Of a stretch of 64,000 nucleotides of DNA, positions 9,154-16,075 are shown one piece after another. A program made the position numbers and the translations under genes. The stretch is from assembly GCA_958366945.1 (NCBI GenBank), contig CATXCY010000006.1:1-64000 (forward strand), written 5' to 3'. The notes beneath the pieces were generated by a model that made no database searches, was not told where the DNA came from, and saw nothing but the letters and a program-made list of their open reading frames with translations. Positions within the stretch are counted from its first letter, which is position 1. Every line of letters begins with the position of its first letter. The DNA comes from Bruticola sp004554425. GTDB lineage: Bacteria; Vulcanimicrobiota; Xenobia; Xenobiales; Xenobiaceae.

Positions 9154-9702
9154 TTAAATACTCTCTTCCAGTTTGTTACTTTCCGATTCGTGATGCTTGG
9201 AACTTTCATGGTGATGTGTTTCCTCAAACTGACCAATAGAGCGATTTTTGCGTACATTATTCCAAGCAAAATAACGACCGTTCATGGCAATATACACACC
9301 GTGAGGTAAAGTCTGTACAAAAGCTAAAGCGCTGCCTAAGTTGAAAAGTCCGTCGGAACTTCCGAAAGCGTAAGGGATCATAGCGCCAGTTAAAACAATA
9401 GTTTTGTCTTTTATGCGCTCGCCGAGATACTTGGCTGTCAATTCCATAGTATCAGTACCGTGAGTAATAACAATGCGCTCATTATCGCTTTTTATACATG
9501 AAGAATAGATTATTTCGCGATCGCTATCGCTCATTTCCAAGCTATCGATCATCATTAAGGTGCGAATTTCCACATTGGTTAAATTTCGCCCCAAACGTAA
9601 CATCTCATGTAAATGACTGTCTCGGAAATAAAGTTTGCCGTGTAACTCGTCATATTCTTTGTCAAAAGTTCCGCCGGTTACAAAAATACGTATATTTTTC
9701 AT
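9154..9702 (-). CDS. Single-domain L-asparaginase-like amidohydrolase
   Basis: The two threonine nucleophile loops of the asparaginase/glutaminase fold are present: VTGGTFDKEYD (Thr in TGGT) and ITHGTDTMELTA (TD of the second motif), followed by TGAMIPY and NGRYF. The protein covers only the N-terminal domain (~165 aa) of the usual ~330 aa enzyme, matching a known family of short one-domain asparaginases, so it need not be truncated. The C-terminus is a His/Glu/Ser-rich tail (EETHHHESSKHHESESN) that could bind metal. The frame extends to 9744, but that start falls in a hairpin; MKNIRIF at 9702 is the expected N-terminus. No signal peptide, so cytoplasmic. Activity is inferred from the family. 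Confidence 0.75.
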   Translation of the reverse strand: MKNIRIFVTGGTFDKEYDELHGKLYFRDSHLHEMLRLGRNLTNVEIRTLMMIDSLEMSDSDREIIYSSCIKSDNERIVITHGTDTMELTAKYLGERIKDKTIVLTGAMIPYAFGSSDGLFNLGSALAFVQTLPHGVYIAMNGRYFAWNNVRKNRSIGQFEETHHHESSKHHESESNKLEESI

Positions 9703-9730
9703 ACTTTTCGTTTTTGATACCATCATTCTA

Positions 9731-9776
9731 GAGCGTTTGCGCAAAGTTCATTCTGGCAAACTTCGCGCCAACGCTC
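9731..9776 (-). terminator. Large hairpin between aminotransferase and asparaginase genes
   Basis: The arms GAGCGTTTGCGCAAAGTT (9731-9748) and 9758-9776 pair over about 18 bp with two mismatches. No U-run follows on the minus strand, so it may be a processing or attenuation hairpin rather than a full terminator. It lies at the end of the aminotransferase gene and covers the far upstream start codon of the asparaginase frame. Confidence 0.5.
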
Positions 9777-9811
9777 ACTTATTTATTTTATGATACGGCG
9801 TGCGCTCAATA

Positions 9812-11014
9812 TTATTTAAGCGAAGCCATATAAGAAGAAATTCTATCCAGCCCCTTATCAATTAGCTCCATACTAGTAGCAAAACTGAGTCTAATATGGT
9901 TGGGAGCGCCAAAATCTTCACCGGGAACAACGGCAACTTGGACATTGTCAAGCAATGATTCAGCCAACTCGTGAGCGCTATTTATCTGGCGTCCCTGAGG
10001 ATCTTTTTTGCCGAAGTAGGCGCTAACGTCGGGAAAAGCATAGAAAGCGCCGGTGGGGCGAGAACATTTTATGTTGGGAATTTCCATAATGCGCTCGTAA
10101 ATATGAGCGGCGCGTTTGGCAAATTCTTTCACCATGTTAGTTACAGAATCTTGAGGGCCGTGTAAAGCTTCGATCAAAGCAGCGAAGTTGCTAGCGGTAA
10201 TATTTGAAGTCATTTGGCTTTGCAACTTAGTCATACCAGCGATAATTTGTTCGGAAGCGACGGCGTAACCGATACGCCAGCCAGTCATAGCATAAGCTTT
10301 GCTGACTCCGTTGATAGTAATGACCCGTTCACTTAATTCAGGATTGGCGCAAGCAAAGCTTAAGAAGGGATAATCGGCGTATGTTAAGCGCTCGTAAATT
10401 TCATCAGAAATAACAAAAAGTTGCGGATGTTTGGCAATTACGGCTGCCAAAGCCTTGATTTCGTCTGGAGTGTAGCTTATACCGGCTGGGTTGGAAGGAG
10501 AGCAAAGCAAGAAAACGCGGCTTTTGGGAGTTATGGCCGCTTCTAACTGTTCTGGTGTTACCTTAAAATTGTTGTCAGGATCAGTTTCAATTACTTTAAC
10601 TACACCGCCAACTAATTTTATATGTTCCGGATAGCTGACCCAGTAAGGAGAGGGCAAAAGTACTTCATCGCCTGGATTGACTAAAGTTAAAAAGCTGAGG
10701 AACAATGCTAACTTGGCGCCGGTAGAAATGATGACGTTCTTAGGGGTTATGTCACGATTAAAGCGTTTTTTGAAGTAGTCGGCCACAGCTTGACGAGCTT
10801 GTATAGTTCCCGGGGTTGCTTCGTAGCGAGTGGCCCCGTGATGCAGAGCATAGCAAGCGGCTTCAATAATATTCTCCGGAGTAGAGAAATCCGGTTCGCC
10901 AGCTCCGAAACTGACAACATCAGCTCCCGCAGCTTTGAGAGCTTGGGCTTTGGCATTCACCGCCAAAGTAGAGGAAGGCTTAACATTCATTACGCGATTG
11001 GATAAAACGGTCAT
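9812..11014 (-). CDS. Class I aspartate aminotransferase (AspB/AAT I-gamma type)
   Basis: A PLP enzyme that transfers the amino group between aspartate and 2-oxoglutarate. The N-terminus SNRVMNVKPSSTLAV and KAAGADVVSFGAGEPDF are typical of the Bacillus/thermophile AspB subgroup. The PLP lysine is in NGVSKAYAMTGWRIGY; CSPSNPAGISY and the C-terminal arginine in HIRLSFATS are present. The frame runs on to 11137, but the ATG at 11014 is preceded by CCAAGGAG at ideal spacing and fits the family N-terminus, giving 400 aa. Monocistronic; the next gene downstream is separated by a hairpin. Prephenate aminotransferase activity is also known in this subgroup. Confidence 0.93.
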   Translation of the reverse strand: MTVLSNRVMNVKPSSTLAVNAKAQALKAAGADVVSFGAGEPDFSTPENIIEAACYALHHGATRYEATPGTIQARQAVADYFKKRFNRDITPKNVIISTGAKLALFLSFLTLVNPGDEVLLPSPYWVSYPEHIKLVGGVVKVIETDPDNNFKVTPEQLEAAITPKSRVFLLCSPSNPAGISYTPDEIKALAAVIAKHPQLFVISDEIYERLTYADYPFLSFACANPELSERVITINGVSKAYAMTGWRIGYAVASEQIIAGMTKLQSQMTSNITASNFAALIEALHGPQDSVTNMVKEFAKRAAHIYERIMEIPNIKCSRPTGAFYAFPDVSAYFGKKDPQGRQINSAHELAESLLDNVQVAVVPGEDFGAPNHIRLSFATSMELIDKGLDRISSYMASLK

Positions 11015-11335
11015 ATTATCTCCTTGGTTTCCTGTTGCTGATAGCTCTAAAAAGGTCATCCGAGATTTGCTCTTAGCTTCTGTCTTAAAATTGCTCCTCC
11101 CTCTCTTTGGGGCTAAAAAAAAGCCTAAATTAGGCACAAAAATAACTTAGCCAAGCAAACAAATACTCATATGCTAAATAGTTTAGTAGATTAACCTTTT
11201 ATAGCTTAATTTGTAAGTTAAAAAGTAGGAAAACATCTTATTGTGTAATACTAACAGGCGGGAACTGCTTCGAGGCGCGGCTCCCTCCGTTTGTGTGGTT
11301 ATAAGGCTTTGCGCCAAGAGAGGAAATTCAAATAT
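11015..11335. other. Divergent intergenic region (aminotransferase / feoA)
   Basis: No gene is supported here. It carries the aminotransferase ribosome site at its left edge, a small perfect palindrome (GCCTAAATTAGGC) near 11124 and an AT-rich core (11160-11240) where divergent promoters should lie. The last 60 bp before feoA are GC-rich and could fold in the leader. I looked for a Fur or IdeR/DtxR-type iron box and could not find a convincing one. Confidence 0.5.
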
Positions 11336-11602
11336 TTGAAAACTAAAGATAATGTAATTGTAGAAGGCCGTACTTTAGCCGAGTTAGTACCTGGAGATAC
11401 GGCTATTATCGAGACTTTTAAGGAAGTAGGCCATAACGTGCGTCGCATTATGACCTTGGGCATAAATGCTGGAGCGACAGTAAAAATGGTACGCCGCGCT
11501 CCTTTGGGGGATCCTTTGGAATTTGAAGTTAACGGCTGTTTACTCACCTTGAGAAGTGAAGATGCCGCTTCTATTGTTATAGGGAGAATACAACATGACT
11601 AA
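11336..11602 (+). CDS. feoA: Ferrous iron transport protein A
   Basis: A small cytoplasmic SH3-like partner of FeoB in Fe2+ uptake. The protein shows the family pattern: LAELVPGDTAIIE, a central HNVRRIMTLGINAGATVKMVRRAPLGDPLEF and the terminal LRSEDAASIVI. The frame opens at a TTG at 11291, but GAGAGGAAA (11318-11326) points to the in-frame TTG at 11336, giving 88 aa, close to the usual 75-85. The stop overlaps feoB by 8 bp. First gene of the feoABC operon. Confidence 0.9.
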   Translation: MKTKDNVIVEGRTLAELVPGDTAIIETFKEVGHNVRRIMTLGINAGATVKMVRRAPLGDPLEFEVNGCLLTLRSEDAASIVIGRIQHD

Positions 11603-13940
11603 GGCTTGCTGTCATACCGGAGAGGCAAATCTTGTCGACAGCAAAGAGGATAGAACTACCGATAGCAGCCGCCTTTTTGTAATGGTTGGCAACCCTAATG
11701 TCGGTAAAACTACGCTGATTAACGCTATTTCCGGCGCTTCGTTGCGTATTGGTAATTGGCCCGGCACTACCGTAGAGCGTATGGAGACTCACTTCATTTA
11801 CCATTGTAATTCTAAAGAATTACAAGCTGGTGCCCAAGAGTCGGAAAATACTGCTTTAAGTAGTCAAACTAAATCTGATTCTGCTGAAAAAACATCTACC
11901 GAACAAGCCAAAGTCAATACTGAAGAAGCAGAGGATACTTCCATTAGAGTTCATCTAGTCGATTTGCCGGGGGCTTACGGCTTAGTCGCTTCTAGCGCAG
12001 AAGAAAAAGTTACCCGTGATGAATTGCTTACTCGCATGCCTGATGCAGTTATTGACGTTATTGACGCAGGCAATTTAGAGCGCAATTTAGCTATAACTAT
12101 TGAGCTTATTGAGCTCGGTGTTCCTGTAGTCGTAGCTTTAAATTTACTCGATGAAGCCAAAGAAAAGGGTATGAAGCCTAATATTGAGGCCTTGTCCGAA
12201 GCTTTGGATTTGCCAGTTGTGCCTACTGTAGCCGTCAAGGAAGAGGGCGTGCAAGAACTTATGCGCCATGCTATAGCCGCTAAGCGCAGCAAGTTAAAAA
12301 TAGAGTACCCGCCAGAAATAGAGAAAGCTATTGAAGATCTTTCCTCATTTTTGGATACTCCAGCGGCTCGCTGGATTGCTGTAGCTGCTTTAATTGGCGA
12401 TAAATTAGAAGATTTAGATGATCCTACCGAAGGCCAGGCCCAGAAAAAGGGTGAGCGAGCTCACAAAGCTATCAAGATTCCTTCCGATTTTAGGAAAAAG
12501 GCTGAGTATTATCGCAAGAAGTTTGCTGAAAGCGGTACCGATTGTTTCTTAGAAATTGCTGATACTCGCTATCGTTTAGCTAGAAAAGTAGCCGAACTTG
12601 GGCAGTCTGCTCCGGCTGGTGTTCATAAGCTTACTGCCGCTATCGATAAAGTAGTATTGCATCCAATTTTTGGCATACCGATCTTTTTATTCTGTATGTT
12701 AATTTTGTTCCGCTTTACTTTCGCTTTCTCGGATCCTTGGGTAGCTTGGCTAAATACTATAAAAGAAGTTTTTATGGGCTGGACAGCTTCAGCTCAAATG
12801 CCTGACATGGTACGCTCGTTTGTTATGAATGGCGTCTTGGAAGGCTTAGGTACCGTCTTAGCTTTTACTCCAGTTTTGTTTGTGCTTTACGTAGGTATGA
12901 GCGTTTTGGAGTCTAGCGGCTTCTTGGCCAGATCAGCATTTTTGGTCGACCGCATTATGAAAGCTATGAACTTGCCAGGCAAAGCTTTTATTCCTATGTT
13001 AGTTGGCGTTGGCTGCAACGTCCCTGGTATTGTGGCTACTCGTACTCTGGAATCTTTTAACGAGCGTTTGAGAGTGGCTATGGCTGTTCCTTTTGCTCCT
13101 TGTAGCGCTAGAATGGCCGTTTTTGCCTTCTTTGCCACGATCTTTTTCCCTAAGAACCCATCATACGCTCTGTTTTTCATTTACACTGTAAGCATTGTCA
13201 TGGGTCTGTTTACTATTCTGCTCATGAGCAAAATTTTGCATTCAGATGAAACTGGCTCTATTATGGAATTGCCTCCTTATAGGTTGCCAACCATGAAAGT
13301 TATTTGGAAGCAAGCCTGGGCTCGCACTTTGAGCTTCTTGGAAAGTGCCGGCGGAGCTATTTTTATTGCTGTTATTTTTGTTTGGGCTATTAACAGCTTC
13401 CCTATAGGCAGTGTAGATGGTAGCTATTTCGCTCGTTTGTCCCATATTTTTACGCACTTTACTTCTACTTTCGGCATTACCGATTGGCACTTGGCTGGAG
13501 CTTTGGTGCCCGGCTTTGTAGCTAAAGAAGTTGTGGTAGGCTCTTTAGCGGTCAGCTATTTCGGAGCTGGCGGTGAGGTGGCTTCTTTAACGCTGGGCAG
13601 CGGTCTGGAACAGATTGCCGTTGGTTTTATAGATGCTATTATCGACACTTTTAAAGCTGTATTCCAACTTTTCGGTTTGGTAAGTTTTGTTGACGACTCT
13701 GAAGGAGGCCCTGCCGGTTTAGCTTCTCAAATTCTCAATTGCGCTTCTCCGCGAGCTATTTTAGCTTACATGGTTTATGTATTGCTTTATATGCCCTGCG
13801 TAGGTACTTTAAGTGCTTTGAAAACTGAATTTGGTTGGAAGTGGACTGGCTTTTCTATAGCTTACTCTTTAATAGTGGCTTGGATTTTAGCCGTAATTGT
13901 CTATCATCTTCCTTTAGGCAACTGGTTAGCTGGACTTTAG
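11595..13940 (+). CDS. feoB: Ferrous iron transporter FeoB
   Basis: The GTPase-gated Fe2+ permease of the inner membrane. The N-terminal G domain has G1 GNPNVGKT (residue ~32), G2 in WPGTTVE, G3 DLPGAYGL (~122) and G4 NLLDEA (~182). The C-terminal half holds the Gate-Nucleoside-recognition domains with PMLVGVGCNVPGI and the second Cys-containing gate PFAPCSARMAVFAFF. An acidic, Ser/Thr/Glu/Gln-rich insert of roughly 45 residues lies between G2 and G3, where most FeoB have only a short strand-turn. At 781 aa it is slightly longer than the E. coli type. Lies between feoA and feoC in one operon. Confidence 0.97.
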   Translation: MTKACCHTGEANLVDSKEDRTTDSSRLFVMVGNPNVGKTTLINAISGASLRIGNWPGTTVERMETHFIYHCNSKELQAGAQESENTALSSQTKSDSAEKTSTEQAKVNTEEAEDTSIRVHLVDLPGAYGLVASSAEEKVTRDELLTRMPDAVIDVIDAGNLERNLAITIELIELGVPVVVALNLLDEAKEKGMKPNIEALSEALDLPVVPTVAVKEEGVQELMRHAIAAKRSKLKIEYPPEIEKAIEDLSSFLDTPAARWIAVAALIGDKLEDLDDPTEGQAQKKGERAHKAIKIPSDFRKKAEYYRKKFAESGTDCFLEIADTRYRLARKVAELGQSAPAGVHKLTAAIDKVVLHPIFGIPIFLFCMLILFRFTFAFSDPWVAWLNTIKEVFMGWTASAQMPDMVRSFVMNGVLEGLGTVLAFTPVLFVLYVGMSVLESSGFLARSAFLVDRIMKAMNLPGKAFIPMLVGVGCNVPGIVATRTLESFNERLRVAMAVPFAPCSARMAVFAFFATIFFPKNPSYALFFIYTVSIVMGLFTILLMSKILHSDETGSIMELPPYRLPTMKVIWKQAWARTLSFLESAGGAIFIAVIFVWAINSFPIGSVDGSYFARLSHIFTHFTSTFGITDWHLAGALVPGFVAKEVVVGSLAVSYFGAGGEVASLTLGSGLEQIAVGFIDAIIDTFKAVFQLFGLVSFVDDSEGGPAGLASQILNCASPRAILAYMVYVLLYMPCVGTLSALKTEFGWKWTGFSIAYSLIVAWILAVIVYHLPLGNWLAGL

Positions 13941-13968
13941 TTTCCAATTTACTCAGGCAGGAGGCGCT

Positions 13969-14238
13969 ATGATTAAAGCTTTGTTGCGTTCTGTAGCTCA
14001 AGAAAAATCTTGGCCAGAAATTGCTTCTGAGTTGGGCTGTTCAGCTCAAGTATTGGAAGCTATGCTCAATCAATTAGAGCAAGGTGGCTATCTAACGCGC
14101 CAGGGGAGCGGCTCTTCTCAGTGTGCTCCCACTGCTTGCCAAGCTTGTCTTTATAAAAAGATGTGTGCTGCTAAAGCTAAAATTAACGTCTGGAGCCTGA
14201 CTGAAAAAGGCCGCCAAACTGCCGAAATGGCTGATTAA
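13969..14238 (+). CDS. feoC: FeoC-like winged-helix protein with cysteine cluster
   Basis: An 89-residue protein directly after feoB with a good AGGAGG site. Residues 1-45 form a winged-helix pattern (SWPEIASELGCSAQVLEAML, then LEQGGYLTRQG). A cysteine-rich wing follows, CAPTACQACLYKKMC (C-x4-C-x2-C-x5-C), the hallmark of FeoC, which binds an oxygen-sensitive Fe-S cluster and influences FeoB stability or feo expression. Identity rests on position plus this motif. Its last five codons and terminator are duplicated 1.7 kb downstream. Confidence 0.85.
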   Translation: MIKALLRSVAQEKSWPEIASELGCSAQVLEAMLNQLEQGGYLTRQGSGSSQCAPTACQACLYKKMCAAKAKINVWSLTEKGRQTAEMAD

Positions 14239-14309
14239 CTTCGGCCTTGGATTTGCATAAAAAAGCACTTCTCGCCAGTTGCTAAAAGCTAAGCTGAGGA
14301 GTGCTTTTT
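14219..14309. repeat. Left copy of a 91-bp direct repeat (feoC tail plus terminator)
   Basis: Covers the last five feoC codons, the stop and the downstream hairpin. The other copy is at 15923-16013; the two match at 90 of 91 positions by eye (GAGGAG here, GAGAAG there). They bracket the AlbA_2 gene. Confidence 0.95.
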
Positions 14310-14312
14310 CTT
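14261..14312. terminator. Bidirectional terminator after feoC and the AlbA_2 gene
   Basis: AAAAGCACTTCTC pairs with GAGGAGTGCTTTT around a ~28-nt loop. It is flanked by A-runs on one side and T-runs on the other, so it can stop transcription from both directions. The AlbA_2 gene stops at 14313, right at its edge. Confidence 0.85.
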
Positions 14313-15650
14313 TTATCTTTGCGGTATATTGAGCTTATAGCATAAGTTGCGTCCACTGCCTTCTTTTCTAAGCAGGCCGCTTTCCGTCATGGTGCGTAAA
14401 AGATTTACAGCAGTTGCTTGGGAAATTTGCAAAGCAGATTCGACATCTCTCCTTTTTAACGTATCGGTACCTTTAAATATATCAATTACTGCTTGAAATT
14501 TTTTATTGATTAAAGTTTGATTAACAGCAGATTTTATAACTGGCATTGCTATTTTGTGAGTTTCTGCAAGGTAATTTGTATTAGGTAGAGTTACCTTAAA
14601 AGCATTGTTGCTAATTTCAATTTTTTCTTTTTCCTCACAATTTGCATAGTATTCTTTAATCCTTAATATTCCAGTCCCGTAAGCTTCAATTAGTTTCAAA
14701 CGATAAAAAACATTAGCCAAATTTGGATTGCGAAAGGCTGATACGCCTAGCATAATATCGTTAAAAGAGATACCTCTTACTAATCCTCCTAAGTTTATAA
14801 ATTCTAAGCGATCATCAAAGAGACTTATTAAAATAGGAGCGCTCATAGAATAATCGCGATGGACAACAGTATTTATAAGAGCTTCACGGACAGCTTCTGG
14901 AGGATAATCTCTGTGATCAATACGTTCCAAACCACTGAAAGTAGCTCTAGTTCTGTTGAATTTATCTATGTATTGAGCAGCTTGTTCTAATTGATCTAAA
15001 ATAGAGCCTGATAATTCCTTTCTGTCTTTAAAAATAGATTTTTTACTACCTTCAAAAACCGCTAGTTTTATGCTATGGGTACATTGATCCGATAAAAGAA
15101 AACCAAGATTGGAAAACGTACCGTCATCTTTTACAATCTTTAAAGTACGTTTCTGAGCATCGTTAAATTTTATTTTTTTCTTAGAAAAATATTTAGCTGC
15201 ACTCTTAAAAGTTAATTGTTGGTTCAGCGATACTGCCTCTTCGTAACTGTCACCGCTGGTTTCTTTTATCATATTTATAATAGCTGTTTCCGAAGCTGGA
15301 GCAGAAGAAGCTCCATGTCTAACATATACGCCTTCAGGACGTATCCCTTTTCCGGCTATATAATATGGTCTATGAGTGCCTCGATAAACTTGGACAACGA
15401 TAACTTTTTTTTGCGATATTTCTTCGACATGACTATCAACGAACATAGTTACATCAGGACGAATACTATCACGAATCATGTTGTGAATACGCAATACAGT
15501 TTGATCAGGATTATCTACTCCTATAACACTACCATCATCGTTTAAGCCAATATAAATATTTCCGCCGTCAGTATTGGCAAAAGCTACAATGGCGTATTTT
15601 ATATCATCTACATAGTCACGTTTAAACTCGGTATGTTTGTCTTCCAACAT
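14313..15650 (-). CDS. AlbA_2 (Schlafen-like) domain and HATPase_c_4 transcriptional regulator/ATPase
   Basis: Domains in order: an AlbA_2/divergent AAA-4 domain (residues 1-135; HTEFKRD, AFANTDGGNIYIGLNDDG, VYVRHGAS), a middle segment, a C-terminal HATPase_c_4 domain (DYPPEAVREALINTVVHRDY, then GTGILRI) and a final winged helix (DVESALQISQATAVNLLRTM). This is the family often labelled 'putative DNA binding' or RecG-like, found as accessory regulators. The EFKRD start and NxxxHRDY ATP site are intact. The gene sits alone between the two copies of the feoC-tail repeat, which suggests arrival by insertion. A 24-bp dyad just upstream suggests autoregulation. Confidence 0.88.
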   Translation of the reverse strand: MLEDKHTEFKRDYVDDIKYAIVAFANTDGGNIYIGLNDDGSVIGVDNPDQTVLRIHNMIRDSIRPDVTMFVDSHVEEISQKKVIVVQVYRGTHRPYYIAGKGIRPEGVYVRHGASSAPASETAIINMIKETSGDSYEEAVSLNQQLTFKSAAKYFSKKKIKFNDAQKRTLKIVKDDGTFSNLGFLLSDQCTHSIKLAVFEGSKKSIFKDRKELSGSILDQLEQAAQYIDKFNRTRATFSGLERIDHRDYPPEAVREALINTVVHRDYSMSAPILISLFDDRLEFINLGGLVRGISFNDIMLGVSAFRNPNLANVFYRLKLIEAYGTGILRIKEYYANCEEKEKIEISNNAFKVTLPNTNYLAETHKIAMPVIKSAVNQTLINKKFQAVIDIFKGTDTLKRRDVESALQISQATAVNLLRTMTESGLLRKEGSGRNLCYKLNIPQR

Positions 15651-15677
15651 TTATTTTTTTTCTCTTTCTAATAATTT

Positions 15678-15701
15678 TTCTAATATTATATAACATTAGA
15701 A
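15678..15701. promoter_or_regulatory. Operator-like 24-bp dyad upstream of the AlbA_2 gene
   Basis: TTCTAATATT and AACATTAGAA are inverted repeats (9 of 10 match) around a 4-nt centre, 28 bp upstream of the ATG in an AT-rich promoter region. The arrangement fits a site bound by a dimeric winged-helix protein, possibly the adjacent one. Binding is inference. Confidence 0.45.
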
Positions 15702-15922
15702 TATTAGCAAATTGTTAGATAATCTATCAAGAGCGCCACTGCTTTTATAAAATCTTTAAATTGCAAATTAAATTGCGATATTAAGTTGTAAAAAAGCGAA
15801 TCTGATGGAAAAATTTTCGCAAACCATTTAGGAATCTGATGAAGAGAAGAGCCTGAAGTGATGGGATTTTAAGGGAACCTAACAAAATAGTCTTTATCTT
15901 AAGACATCCGATCCCCTTATAG
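15702..15922. other. Gene-free stretch between the AlbA_2 gene and the second repeat copy
   Basis: About 220 bp with no supported gene. A minus-strand frame at 15781-16038 crosses the repeat and terminator and has no ribosome site or recognisable motif. I see nothing else in it. Confidence 0.5.
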
Positions 15923-16013
15923 CTGCCGAAATGGCTGATTAACTTCGGCCTTGGATTTGCATAAAAAAGCACTTCTCGCCAGTTGCTAAAAGCTAAGCTG
16001 AGAAGTGCTTTTT
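15923..16013. repeat. Right copy of the 91-bp direct repeat (displaced feoC tail plus terminator)
   Basis: Repeats the end of feoC and its terminator away from any complete feoC. Its hairpin is the perfectly paired version (GCACTTCTC with GAGAAGTGC). Homology starts abruptly at 15923, at the codon boundary region of feoC. Confidence 0.95.
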
Positions 16014-16021
16014 TTATAAAA

Positions 16022-16056
16022 CGGCTTGTTGCCCGCAATTTGCATGCAGCAAGCCG
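16022..16056 (-). terminator. Rho-independent terminator of the hydrogenase operon
   Basis: CGGCTTGTTGC (16022-16032) pairs with GCAGCAAGCCG (16046-16056) with one mismatch. On the minus strand the stem is followed by TTTTATAAAAAAA. It lies 20 bp after the hydrogenase stop. Confidence 0.8.
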
Positions 16057-16075
16057 CCTCGATATCTTACTTTAT

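Noticed and set aside
11160..11290. An iron-responsive (Fur-type) box upstream of feoA
   Set aside because: The region is AT-rich but no 19-bp Fur-like inverted repeat could be made out.
15781..16038. 85-residue minus-strand frame across the repeat and terminator
   Set aside because: It crosses a rho-independent terminator, has no recognisable motif and no ribosome site.
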